64,000 bases of DNA from contig CP136065.1 of assembly GCA_032622095.1 (NCBI GenBank), positions 20,760,134-20,824,133 on the forward strand. The letters run 5' to 3'. The notes under the pieces are model-generated. The model was not told the DNA's origin and ran no database searches. It saw only the letters and a list, made by a program, of their open reading frames with translations. Origin of the DNA: Siphonodentalium dalli. Taxonomy: Eukaryota; Mollusca; Scaphopoda; Gadilida; Siphonodentaliidae. Positions 1-10,504 of this stretch are shown in pieces (within the stretch, counting starts at the first letter, position 1; the number at the start of each line of letters is the position of its first letter). The position numbers and the translations under genes are program-made.

Positions 1-90
1 TGTCAGAAGGACTCCTTAAAGTTGTGAATAAGATGAAGAATATCTATTAGATGTTATTTATTAAGTCAATCAAATAATGTTATTCATTAG
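1..90. repeat. Partial copy of a terminal-inverted-repeat element, cut by window edge
   Basis: The first 50 bases match the terminal repeat of the foldback at 329-571: a 'cagaaggactccttaaag' block followed by 'gttgtgaataagatgaag'. The match continues into a 'tcaatcaaataatgttatt' segment that is the reverse complement of 473-500. It is either a second copy or the left end of one larger element reaching to 571. Positions 91-328 between the two show nothing recognisable. Confidence 0.6.
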
Positions 91-328
91 TTACATATAT
101 ATACACTCCCGGAGATTGCTGCGCGGGTATCCTGATCACGCAAATTAAATCGCGGAAGTCCCCTAAAATGGGCGAAATATGCTGATTTTAATGAGGGAAC
201 GGGTGCGAATATGTCAATTGATACGTATTTTAAACAAATAACGACACGATCATCATAATAGAGGTCTGTTCTATCAATTATATATGCGCCGAGTTCACTT
301 GGTGAAAATCAAACGGCGATAATTAAAC

Positions 329-571
329 ATTCTCGTGCGCCAGAAGGACTCCTTAAAGTTGTGAATAAGATGAAGAATGTTTATTAAATGTTATTTAACA
401 AGTCAAATAATATAATTTGATTGACTTGTTAAATAAAATCTAATAAATATTCTTCATCTTATTCACAACTAACTAATGAATAATATTATTTGATTGACTT
501 GTTAAATAACATCTAATAGATATTCTTCATCTTATTCACAACTTTAATGAGTCTTTCTGGCACACGAGAAT
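329..571. mobile_element. Small foldback element (MITE-like), family 1
   Basis: The left end 'attctcgtgcgccagaagg' and the right end 'tttctggcacacgagaat' are inverted repeats. The inverted match runs inward for about 50 bases through 'gttgtgaataagatgaag' and its complement. A third, internal inverted half-unit at about 420-470 makes this a one-and-a-half-fold palindrome. No coding capacity is visible. No clear target duplication was found. Confidence 0.65.
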
Positions 572-572
572 A

Positions 573-1212
573 TTATAGTCAATTCAATGTCAAATCGCGC
601 CTTTCGCCGGAAAGCAGATGGGAACAACCCGGACGAAGTCGCGCCCACCAGCCAGTGTAATAAAAAGCGAGACAGCTTGAAGAATGTATGTATAACACGA
701 GAAACGGGAAAACGTGGTATATGGAAGTATCCAAATTTCCCACATGGAATTTGAAATCTAGTTTATATTATAATTATATTATAATTTCTATTTATGGCTA
801 ATAATATGGCTGAATAGGTCACTCTCACCGGTTTTCTGTGATAAAGTTACCCAGGTTCCCGAAATTGTGATAAAGTTACCCAGGTTGGAGAAGAATGTGA
901 TAAGGTTACCCAGGTTAATACTAGTTCATGTTTAGCAACAAATTATTGATTTTTGTGATCAAAATGACGAACTACAGTACTAATATGTCTTAATTTATGC
1001 TTGATAAGGGCTATTACTTGCCAAAACTGAACAATATTTCCCTCTGTCAATTTTAAATCGAGTTGATATTGTGAGATTTACTTAACCTGGGTAACTTTAT
1101 CACAAAATTAGGAACCTGGGTAACTTTATCACAGAAAACCGGTCAGAGTGACCTATTCAGCAATAATATGATCTTGGTGGCGTTACCATTTCTGACTATG
1201 GTTTTATTGTAA
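573..1212. repeat. Dispersed repeat, interrupted by the foldback at 809-1161
   Basis: Positions 573-808 plus 1162-1212 are homologous, in inverted orientation, to 25984-26255. The shared blocks include the 'gccggaaa...cagatggga' segment, 'acacgagaaacgggaaaac', 'tatggaagtat' and 'ccatttctgactatggttt'. A shorter third copy lies at 38846-38925. The left part carries an eroded Helitron-like 3' end, 'cccggacgaagtcgcgccc'. The two uninterrupted copies serve as empty sites for the insertion at 809-1161. Confidence 0.75.
809..1161. mobile_element. Foldback transposon with 9-bp target duplication (MULE-like MITE)
   Basis: Terminal inverted repeats of about 50 bases start 'gctgaataggtcactct' and end with its complement. 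They are followed inward by two or three direct copies of 'tgtgataaagttacccagg'. AATAATATG occurs immediately outside both ends, at 800-808 and 1162-1170, and once only at the homologous empty site (complement of 26023-26031). A 9-bp duplication suits Mutator-like elements, although other superfamilies give similar lengths. No transposase is present, so it must have been moved by an enzyme encoded elsewhere. Confidence 0.85.
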
Positions 1213-2488
1213 GTAAGTAGTTCTTGTGTTCCTCTCAATGAGTCGCTTGCGCATAGGAGAAATGTAGCTATGGAGTAAATAATTTTGTCAAGCGGGAGCC
1301 GCGGGAGCGTAGGTAAGTCTAGTGTCACGTGCTGGAGAGTAGAACCGAAAAACAGCGAATAAATTGACCGAAGATAGGCGAGACATGAGTAGGTATGTTT
1401 GTATTCCACATGTTACTGCGATTGAATATATAATCCCTATCTAATCGTGAATCCGATTAAGTATCTTTTGCTATATAATCGTGTGCGTGTTGGCTGACTG
1501 ACCACATAAGAACCCAAATTGATTCGGGCAACATCTGTGGTCTTTTTAGATCTTCAGAAAGCATTTGAATCGTTAATACTGAAAACATTTTCAAATTAAA
1601 ATCCAAACTTTTCTTAAAACATTATTGTGTTATTCAAATTTCTCTCGTTGTTATGACATGACAAACATATACAACATGATATATAAGTAAAGAGGTTACT
1701 CACTACATAGTTACCGAACATTAAATTCCAAAGCAAATAGCATAGAGTGATCTGAATACAGCTACCAACGCGTTAAGGGTCAGATGCACGTTTGGCCAAA
1801 ATTTCCTGGTATTTCTAAATGGATTTTCTCAAAATCTGTCAGGAATTTATTTGTGAAATTTTGTACAAGCAATTACTGTGATACAATATTTAAGAACCAT
1901 CGAACAATTGGTTATTATAATCTCATTTACTTCACTTTTATGGCATGGACAATATTTAAAATTCACCATTTTCAGGTACCAAGAACTACTGTAAATTAGA
2001 TTTGTTTCAAACGTGCAGTTCATATATCCACGACATCATATCTGAAAATTCATGAAATTTTACGATTATTTCAACTTAGAAAGAAAACTACCCACAAATA
2101 ATTCTCTATTTTTGAGATTTTTCATGTCATTCATTTTGATCAATGAAAATTGGGCTAAGATTAGTTTTGTGTCATGGCTTCATAACCAAGTTAAAGCTGA
2201 CCGCCATATCTCTTAACGCTGTGGCCTAATTTCCAGTTCATTGTGCACTGCTTGAGTGGATAACACTAAATATCAACATTTGTTTTCATTGGACTGGAAT
2301 ATTTGTGACTGCTTTATTCTTCATTATAATATATGGGGATATGACGCTTTATTATATACTTGCCCATGCATTATAAGGTACTAACAGTGAGATATAAGTG
2401 ATATCCGACTGGTATTATTGCGCCGTATGGATCCTCATGTGTGTAATCAGGTTATACTCCACAGTGAATGATTTCCTGCACACATCAT
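1213..2488. other. Unannotated AT-rich spacer
   Basis: I see no coding exon, repeat array or terminal repeat here. Open frames are short and low in information. Confidence 0.5.
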
Positions 2489-2697
2489 GTACTGACATTC
2501 ATTGGGGGCCACCGGCAAGTAACGAACGTATATAATAAATACAAAATCTATACTTTTTGAGTGTTTTAAATATGGGACTATATTTTGGGGCGTAATTTGT
2601 CAGCTTGAAATTTCTGATGTATTGACATTCATTGGGGGCCACAGGCAAGTAACTAAAGTATATAATAAACAGAATATCCACACTTTTTCAGTGCATA
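2489..2697. repeat. Tandem duplication, 130-bp unit, about 1.6 copies
   Basis: The block 'gacattcattgggggccac' followed by 'ggcaagtaac' and 'gtatataataaa' starts at 2489 and recurs at 2619. The second copy breaks off near 2697. No function is apparent. The following 2698-3243 shows no feature. Confidence 0.75.
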
Positions 2698-3243
2698 TGG
2701 GTTAAATCTCATTCGTGATGACAAAACATTTGAATTTCCACTCGTGGCTAAAGCTATATATTATGCAATTAATAATCTAACTCAACATTATGATACAAAT
2801 GAAGCATCCTCTCAGAGCCAAGACAATAAGCTGTTTGGTGATTGGAGTGTTGTGTGAGATTATTAGTTATTCTAGCACTTCTTGGTACCGAAAGGGACAA
2901 AAAATTAAATAATATTTTCAACCTCTCAAATGTATTATAATCCATTGTTTTTGTCACCTCTTAATAATTGATCAGATTCTGCAAACAATGAAGATGATGA
3001 TATGTGAAATTCAAGATTTTCGCCAGATATATCCAGAGAAATTCTTTGTTGAAAATATCTTGCCATATTTGGCTGTATTTATGCAAAACGTGCATCTCCA
3101 TCTTAATGAGGGAATACTGCAGTTCGCCAAATCTGATTATAAACAATGCTATCTCATAAATTTCATCAAATAGAATTAGTGTTCGATGTTTAGTGACAAA
3201 ATGGGAAATATAAAAAAACCATCTGTATCTCGCCACTGAGAGA

Positions 3244-3708
3244 ATATGTGACCCGCCATATCAAATCCAGTCGAAAGTCGGGATTTTTTTTACCCTGTGC
3301 CAATGCATTCTCTTATATATTGCGAGTCGACCATGGTTCGCCTCGCATATATAAGAGAATGCATTGGCCTACAACAAATTTACAATTTTAATAATGTTTT
3401 CTTGTGTTCTTTAACAATTTTATAATTTCACCCATACAGAGCCCCAGACAAACATGAGCAGACGACACTCTTCTATATGCTTCTATATATGTGTGGGGCT
3501 CCCTTCAGGGTAATGGATGTTTTTTATTTTATGTCATAAAAATTGTATGAAACATTTATTTAAAAAAAATGATAAAAAATTGTTAGGCCAATGCATTCTC
3601 TTATATATGCGAGGCGACCTATGGTCGACTCGCATATATAAGAGAATGCATTGGCACAGGGTAAAAAATCCCGACTTTCGACTGGATTTGATATGGCGGG
3701 TCACATAT
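3244..3708. mobile_element. Palindrome-bearing MITE 'PalM', complete copy
   Basis: Outer inverted repeats 'atatgtgacccgccatatc' and their complement enclose an inner element (3293-3661) with ends 'ccctgtgccaatgcattctc'. Just inside each end lies a self-complementary block: 'tatatatgcgagtcgacc' faces 'ggtcgcctcgcatatata', so each terminus can fold alone as well as pair with the other. The interior is 'taacaatttttta'-type AT-rich DNA with no reading frame. Full or partial copies also lie at 4801, 29545/34741, 35950, 36653, 61509 and 22447. TA borders the inner ends, which is compatible with a TA target but not proof. Confidence 0.85.
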
Positions 3709-4800
3709 ACTGTCCGAAACCACACGAAGACACCCGGGCTCTCGCGGGCTCTCATATACGAGCGAGTGAGTAAAATTGTCTATGTTGCCCTCAGGTAGTA
3801 TCGAACGATCTTTGCTTGTGTACATCCCCTAGATACTCACGTGTATAATACACATGCGTTGTCCATCTCGCCGCAATACTCTGCGGAAAATATTTGGATT
3901 TAAGCCATATGATTAAAAGTACATATCACTTTTAATGTTAATTGTGATATAGCTATACACTAAAATATCATTCAAATATTAACGGTGCATCTTGGACAAC
4001 AACCTAGCTTGTGAAGGGATGGCTGTATTTGTGATCAAACGGATAATAAATAAAACACTGGTTCATTGTTACTTTGTTATACTTGTTCCTCTCGGTATCC
4101 AGAATTGAGTTTGAAGACAAATGGTTATCCAAATGGTTATCCAAATGGTTATCCAAATGGTTATCCAAATGGTTATTCAAATGGTTATCCAAATGGTTAT
4201 CCAAATGGTTATCCAAATGGTTATCCAAATGGTTATCAGAATGTCGGAGCAAGGTTATTGGAACGGTTTAGAACACATTTGACTTATGAACACTTAAGAA
4301 TCTTGAGCTGGTTAATTATTGTCTGTGATATTTTCTAAAATGGGATATGCTATCATATCTTGAAGATAGTATTAACCCAGAACGAGAATATTCGGGATCA
4401 ACTGAAAGTAGGTTATCGGAGTGGAAACTGATAAAACTACAAAATCACAAGAACGTTGCAATTGGTGATTCTGCTTTTAAATATTTGGGAGCAAATTTTA
4501 ATTTTCTGGCAGGGGGATCACTCGTTTAAACACGAAGTCAGGGGACATTTCATGGAAGAGTTTGAGAAAAGAGAAAATAGTTACTTCATAGATTAGTAAT
4601 AATTTGACAACTTCTAGTTCTAAACGTTCTTTTTGGGAAAATGGAGTGCTGCAGGGTCCATGCTTTTAGGAGTGAGTTTAGTACCATGCTGTTCGGATTG
4701 CATGCCGATAACATTATGCCACTCGCCTTTTCAACACAGAAATGGAATACTGTCCTGTCGGTTTATCTAATTAATATATATTGGGTATAAAATAATAAAT
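3709..4800. repeat. Core of inverted duplication, arm 1
   Basis: This is the reverse complement of 35159-36652 apart from indels. Shared landmarks are 'gaaaccacacgaagacaccc', the 12-bp minisatellite, 'gcagggggatcactcgttta' and 'ctgtcctgtc'. Arm 1 has about 66 extra bases near 4293-4356. Arm 2 carries the 447-bp TTAA element that is absent here, so TTAA at 3979-3982 is the empty site. Short peptides conserved in both arms (for example SAFKYL and NFNFLAGGS) are not a family I recognise. Confidence 0.85.
4123..4236 (+). repeat. 12-bp minisatellite GGTTATCCAAAT, about 10 copies
   Basis: There are ten near-perfect units, one with a T substitution (GGTTATTCAAAT). The unit is a multiple of three, so frames stay open on both strands as (NGYP)n, (KWLS)n and (LDNH)n. 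That explains the long open frames here without implying a gene. The same array, also 10 units, sits in the inverted arm at 35669-35788. Confidence 0.95.
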
Positions 4801-4985
4801 CCATATCAAATCCAGTCGTAAGTCGGGATTTTTTTACCCTGTGCCAATGCATTCTCTTATATATGCGAGTCGACCATAGGTCGCCTCGCATATATAAGAG
4901 AATGCATTGGCCTAACAATTTTTTATATTATGTCCTAAAAATTGTAAGAAACATTTATTTTTAAAAAATGATAAAAAATTGTTTT
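4801..4985. mobile_element. PalM MITE, truncated copy closing arm 1
   Basis: The copy starts 'ccatatcaaatccagtcg', continues to 'ccctgtgccaatgcattctc' at 4837 and the full subterminal palindrome, then breaks off in the AT-rich interior near 4985. With the copy at 3244-3708 it brackets the duplicated core, as PalM copies also do in arm 2. Confidence 0.8.
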
Positions 4986-5039
4986 ACAATCGGGATAACT
5001 CTATATTGTTAGCATTTTTCATCAAGACTCAATGACCGG

Positions 5040-5111
5040 CGACGCGCTGCGAACCTATATCGATGTGTTTACAGCGAATACAAGTCCGACACGCTAACCA
5101 CTGGACCAAGA
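5040..5111 (-). repeat. tRNA-derived SINE-like head
   Basis: The minus strand reads 'ttggtccagtggttagcgtg' then 'tcggacttg', the D-arm and anticodon-arm pattern of a tRNA. The A box is close to TRGYNNARNGG, and a degraded B box 'ggttcgcagcg' lies about 35 bases downstream. The acceptor stem does not pair, so it is not a working tRNA gene. A decayed SINE head or tRNA pseudogene is likely. Confidence 0.45.
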
Positions 5112-5144
5112 ATATTAGTCATGAAATCAATAATAACTGATAGA

Positions 5145-5590
5145 AGCGTTTCCGGACAGGGGTTTTCGATTCCGGACAGGGGTCTTCGATTCATATTTAT
5201 TATTTTATAACCAGGAAATTACAAAAAAAACTTGTTATAGGAAGAAATAATATGAATGGCAAATATTAAACTGGAAAACTTCGATACATAAATCTGCTAT
5301 ATTACATTTTAACCTCACGAATATGATGCCAGGACCACAGTGGAAATAAGTGTATACTTTACTGTGTCGTCCTAGGACTTATGTCAAGTATATTTATCAT
5401 GTATTTTGTTTATCCTATCTTATCTTAACGTGTCGTCTGTTATATTGACGCAAAATGAGTTTGTTATCAGCTAATCGTACCTCATCCGCCAAAAATACTA
5501 TACCTAACTTATCTTAACTTGTCGTCTGTTATATTGACGCAAAATGAAGTATGTGATCAGCTGATGGTACCCTCATCCGCAAACAATACT
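5145..5590. repeat. Short local duplications
   Basis: 'tttccggacaggggt' occurs twice at 5149-5185. A block of about 75 bases containing 'cgtctgttatattgacgc' and 'aaaatga' occurs at about 5412 and again at about 5506. No gene is visible. Confidence 0.65.
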
Positions 5591-5749
5591 ACCCAATCAT
5601 CTGAATTGGAACCATATGCACGATATTGAACAGCCCTCGGATAGTATCCATTTTCACACCCTCTTGAACTAAGCCATAAACACATAAATTACATATATGT
5701 TCACGGCTCACCAGAGGCCATCTTACTATAAGTTATTACTTTCTATATT

Positions 5750-5905
5750 TACCATACTGGGGATGGCAGGAAGACAGTCTTACCAGATTATGCCATCATC
5801 CCCCACAATATACGACAGAATTATCCATAATTTCATCATTATTATGTTATATATATATGTGTATGGGAAATAAAATATCATATCCTATCCTATCGGTTCG
5901 GTGTC
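5750..5905 (+). mobile_element. 3' end fragment of a LINE with TATCC tail
   Basis: The block 'ggcaggaagacagtctta', then 'ttatgccatcatcccccac', 'gggaaataaaatatc' and the tail 'atcctatcctatc', matches the 3' end of the LINE fragment at 57130-57775. Only the 3' untranslated part is present, as expected for 5' truncation during target-primed reverse transcription. Confidence 0.65.
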
Positions 5906-5946
5906 AATCACGGGTCGGCGACCGATATCGAGGTATAGATCGTGGT

Positions 5947-6428
5947 TAGATCATGCCATGAATCTCTACTCTGGCTGACACCCGTGGAGATCATATTCCA
6001 CCAGTACAAAACCTGCGAACTTTGTTGAAATTTTGACAGGGAACCTTATAAAATCGCGGGGAATATATTTCTTAGTTATTATCTGTTTCTTAATATTGTA
6101 CTTCCCAAATCTTAATTGCATGCGTTTCCGTGACTATTGTGAGCCGATATCGCAAAAAAATAAAACATTGAATTAATTACCCAGGAGAAATTCCATAATT
6201 GAAAGCGACGCGAAGTCACTTAAATCGTAAAGTTTAGAGTTGGGACCTTCCCCTGCAGTGCACTACATCATTAAGGAACAGATAATAACTAAGAAATATA
6301 TTCCCCGCGTTATTTTTCGACTTTATATGGTTCTCTGTCAAAACTTCAAAAATATCCCAGGTTTTGTAATGGTTGAATCTGATTTCTATACGAGCGTTAG
6401 CCAGAGTAGAGATTCGTGGAATGATCTA
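5947..6428. mobile_element. Long-TIR foldback element, copy 1
   Basis: The ends are 'tagatcatgccatgaatc' and its complement, and the inverted match continues for about 200 bases, so nearly the whole element is a hairpin. Flanks GATCGTGGT and GGGCGTGGT agree at 7 of 9 positions, consistent with an eroded 9-bp target duplication. A second copy at 52078-52667 has an intact one. The open frame at 6240 inside lies in the hairpin arm and is not a gene. Confidence 0.8.
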
Positions 6429-6511
6429 GGGCGTGGTATGCACTAATTTATACCGCTCAGAAGCACAGCCGATGGAGTGTTGACAGAGTGACGAATTTCC
6501 CAGTAAATAAT

Positions 6512-7308
6512 CTGTGATACTCACCTTCACATAGATATATACTGTCTATTATATCCGCACCGTTCGTAATACTCACCTTCACATATATACAGTCTATTAT
6601 ATCCGCACCGTTCGTTATACTCACCTTCACATATATATACTGTCTATTATATCCGCACCGTTTGTAATACTCACCTTCACATATATATACTGTCTATTAT
6701 ATCCGCACCGTTCGTTATACTCACCTTCACATATATATACTGTCTATTATATCCGCACCGTTCGTAATACTCACCTTCACATATATATACTGTCTATTAT
6801 ATCCGCACCGTTCGTAATACTCACCTTCACATATATATACTGTCTATTATATCCGCACCGTTCGTTATACTCACCTTCACATATATACTGTCTATTATAT
6901 CCGCACCGTTCGTAATACTCACCTTCACATATATATATACTGTCTATTATATCCGCACCGTTCGTAATACTCACCTTCACATATATATACTGTCTATTAT
7001 ATCCGCACCGTTCGTAATACTCACCTTCACATATATATACTGTCTATTATATCCGCACCGTTCGTAATACTCACCTTCACATATATATACTGTCTATTAT
7101 ATCCGCACCGTTCGTAATACTCACCTTCACATATATATACTGTCTATTATATCCGCACCGTTCGTAATACTCACCTTCACATATATATACTGTCTATTAT
7201 ATCCGCACCGTTCGTAATACCCACCTTCACATAGATACTGTCTATTATATCCGCACCGTTCGTTATACTCACCTTCACATATATATACTGTCTATTATAT
7301 CCGCATGA
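6512..7308 (-). repeat. 50-bp minisatellite made of a lectin exon-intron junction, 16 copies
   Basis: On the minus strand each unit reads GTGCGGATATAATAGACAGT, then TATATATATGTGAAG, then GTGAGTATTACGAAC. The true end of the lectin exon at about 7610-7560 reads GTGCGGACGAAAAAATCAGT, then ATATATGTGAAG|GTGAGT. Each unit therefore carries the last codons of the domain (C-G-Y-N-R-Q-Y-I-C-E) followed by a consensus 5' splice site. Donor cores fall near 6519, 6571, 6619, 6669, 6719, 6769, 6819, 6869, 6917, 6969, 7019, 7069, 7119, 7169, 7219 and 7267. Only the one at 7219 departs from GTGAGT, reading GTGGGT. Unit length varies slightly through the (AT)n stretch. Confidence 0.95.
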
Positions 7309-7576
7309 AAATAACATGTTCTAACGTGAATTAAAACTCCAACTCATTGCCCGATCGCCTGTTTAGAGCCACCGAATGCCCGTTGATGTAAGTAAGAGTG
7401 CAAGCGTGAGCGAGTGAAAGAGTGTATGCCTGAGTGTATGTATCAGATGAATATTATCTATCTATATTTTGTATTTTGTACAACCATTCATTATGTATGT
7501 TAAATCATCTGACTGTTTCAATACAAATTATTTATAAAAAAAACACAATTATATCCGCACCGTTCGTGATACTCAC

Positions 7577-7850
7577 CTTCACATATATACTGATTTTTTC
7601 GTCCGCACCGAATCATGTAAAATCCTCTGCCACGGTATCCCTCATCTACAATCCCCACACACTGTCTTGCATATGTTCCGTTATCATAGAAAGCGGGTTC
7701 TGTGCTGTCGCGGTTTTCTTGACCCCACTGCGAGTCCAGATTGCTGTCCATCTCCGTACCATCTGTCCATGTAAAGTTCACAGCTCCCTCACCATAACCA
7801 AAGCCCTTATGCTTTAGACCGACCCAGACGTAATCTGTATGACGAAAAGC
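7577..7850 (-). CDS. C-type lectin domain, second-half exon
   Basis: This 274-bp internal exon encodes the carbohydrate-recognition half of a C-type lectin-like fold. It starts after 'tttacttcccccccag' (pyrimidine tract plus AG) in phase 0 and ends at GAAG|GTGAGT in phase 1. Landmarks in order are YVWVGL, FTWTDGT, QWGQEN, QCVGI, a cysteine in RCGRK, and QYICE. The cysteines are the C2, C3 and C4 positions of the family. The WIGL and WSDG equivalents are clear, but I see no EPN or QPD sugar-specificity triplet and no WND, so calcium-dependent sugar binding is doubtful. It fits in phase and content with the exon at 19839-19996. No following exon was found down to base 1. The 50-bp minisatellite is derived from its donor end. 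Confidence 0.9.
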
Positions 7851-8359
7851 CTGGGGGGGAAGTAAACGGTTGCCATTATAAGATGCCCCGGTAATATCCA
7901 TATCAAATATTCAGGGATAAATACCTCCTAGTACAATGGAACCAAAGCCGGCCTATATCTACACATATACATTGTATACCAATATATCACATGGATCACC
8001 GAGACACCTTTGTATGGGGATATACCTGGGTAAAACCCTGATATACACACAAGTAAATAAGACCCCTGGGGCCGTATATATTCACCAAGTGGGTTTATTT
8101 TATAAACCACGTAGTTCATTTGGTAGCGGCTGAACACACAAGGTATCTTCGTTATATAGCGTTAACGACACACGCTTAGTAATCGATGAAGTGATTGATA
8201 ATCGGATTCCTTATGTCATTTTGCATTTTTGGTTTGTTAAAAGCGATCTGAAAACGGATTATGTATGCCTAGTATGTGTGTTTTCAGGATTCACTTGTTT
8301 CCATTCTTGAATTTTGGCGGGTCGGCCTAAATCGGGGTCAACATAATTTAGAGAGCGTT

Positions 8360-8725
8360 TCGTATTTACAGAAAATGATAGATGGTGCCATCTGGCGTAT
8401 GGTGATCTGTACGATTTGAAACTTCTCCAAAATACTAGATATGACCGTTACATGTATTTTTGAAATTTGTTATGTGATCGGTTCATTCTTGTTGGCTACA
8501 GTTGTGATCAAAATTTAACACTGAGCCCTATGGAGATTCTAGTACTTTGGATAAATGGCGCCATTTTGCGTATTATGATATGCGCGTACTGATATTCCTC
8601 AAAAATACTAAGTATGAAACACAGACGTGGTTTTAAAAAGAATGGATGTGATCAGATGATTCTTGCTGGGTACAGTTGCGATCAAAATTTAACACTTAAC
8701 CCTATGGAGAATTTCGTGTTATGCT
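8360..8725 (+). repeat. Tandem duplication, about 180-bp unit, 2 copies
   Basis: 'gatcaaaatttaacactgag' with 'ccctatggaga' ends the first unit near 8545, and the matching 'gatcaaaatttaacacttaa' ends the second near 8725. 'caaaatact' and 'acagttg(c/t)gatcaaaat' are shared. No coding potential is seen, and 8726-10504 shows no recognisable feature. Confidence 0.7.
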
Positions 8726-10504
8726 CAAACGTTGAATGTAATATCACTTATTGGCAATCGTGCGCAACTAATGTGTAGACTAACACTCGTGTTTGACCCA
8801 CTGTAACTATTCGTGATTTAATAGATGCAATATAATTATGATATAGTTATGCATCAAGATACAGTAATTGGCAAAAGTAAGTGTCGAATGGTTTTGTAAT
8901 TTCGATAATATGCAGCCTGTTGAATCAAACGAAAATATTCACAACAAGACTGTTCACGATGTGATTACATATTATATTATTGTTTTATTTGATACTTGTC
9001 TGTCTTGTTGTCCACTGACTAGTTTTTAAAACAACATCGTTGATCATAACGGGATGTAGTGTAACACAGGTATAGATGGTATTTGTTCGTTATCATTAAC
9101 TCAATCGTTGTCATCGGAGTCTATCCCACATGCACTAAGAGAATCTGTGTTTTCGCAGTATTTGTGCTACTGATAAATGGACATTTCGGTGCAGCTGAGA
9201 TCTTTACAATAGCGGTATAGGCTTTGCTTTCATACAGTTAATCTCCACGCTTCGTGTATAGCTGTGAAAATCAAGTAAATTCGAATTTCAACTAAAGTAG
9301 AGCTTAATGAGTAAAATAGATATCAACCATAGTTGCATTTTCCTGCAAATTCCGAGTAGGTGCTTAGTAACCGTTACTAAGGAGCTATCGGGACCGGTGG
9401 CAAAGTCTCCCGATCTTATAATGATCAGGGCCTATGCAGAGCATGGCTGCATAGTTTTAGACATACATGTGCCCAACTTTGAACAAAACCAGCACCATGT
9501 GAGTAGACACTGACTATATTAAGGCAATACCAATGAATGATTAGTACACCATTGTGGCATTGGATTAGCAACTTTGCTAACCTTAAATAAGACATATGGT
9601 TCACTTTGACGGCCAGGTATATCTCAAATTTCACATTTGGGTATTAACTGCATCGTAAACGCAAACGTTGAATTACGACCCTATCAGCTACAATATTATA
9701 ATGATCAATGGCCCATGGGGCACTAACATGTACAGTTTCATATCTGTGTCACCATTTGAACATAACCAATACCATCCGACTATAGACACTATCTAATTTA
9801 CGGGAAAATACCACGACCCAGAGTGTTGATCGGTTCAAAGCCAAGTATGTTATTGGGAGAGAACGATCCATTAAGCCTAAGTCGATGGTTTGTTCGCAAC
9901 AGATGGAGTCATGATACATTATGAAGGATGATGGAAGGGTCCCCTGAACTATGTTCTTCGACACAGAATTGTCCCAGCAATGTGTCACTTGCATCTTACT
10001 GTGTTGTACTATATATAAGACCAAGCACATAATGCACATATATATCTTCTTATAAATAAATTATCCCTTAGAAAATGTCCAGAGATGTCTTGCCTATTTA
10101 TACTGACAATTTATTTCTATTCTTGTGGCAAAGGATTTGAGGGAGTGATTTGTTATGTTGACTAAGGTGTTAATTTAGTATGTGAAACTTGTATCCCGGG
10201 GGATGTATCGAGTGGACGGAGAAAGTGTTTTCTTTATCATCAGATGAACATAATTTAAACTCCCAATTTTGATAAACCCGACCAGGAATTATAGAACAAC
10301 CATCTATATATGCCCAGCAATATTTAGCAATACATATGGACATGATAAGTGTTTAACATTTTAAACAATACCACCCTATCCACATGCATGGCTAAACTTA
10401 TCATTGGCATAGCTGAGTTGTTGTAGTTGTTACATTGATGCTGGTCGGGTTTCTCCAAATTTAATACTAAAACAGAATGATCCATAAGCTACGGTGGCTG
10501 GTTT

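Noticed and set aside
4004-4338. NGYP / LDNH / KWLS repeat proteins
   Set aside because: Both strands and several frames are open because of the 12-bp unit. No start context or conserved flanking domain supports a gene.
5040-5111. Functional tRNA gene
   Set aside because: The A-box region is tRNA-like but the acceptor stem does not pair and the B box is degraded.
6777-6980. Protein made of CGYNRQYICEGEY repeats
   Set aside because: It is a read-through of exon-end plus donor copies in the minisatellite. Frames break with unit-length variation and each unit contains a splice donor.
6512-7308. CRISPR-like array
   Set aside because: Units are contiguous 50-bp tandem copies without unique spacers, and the DNA is eukaryotic.
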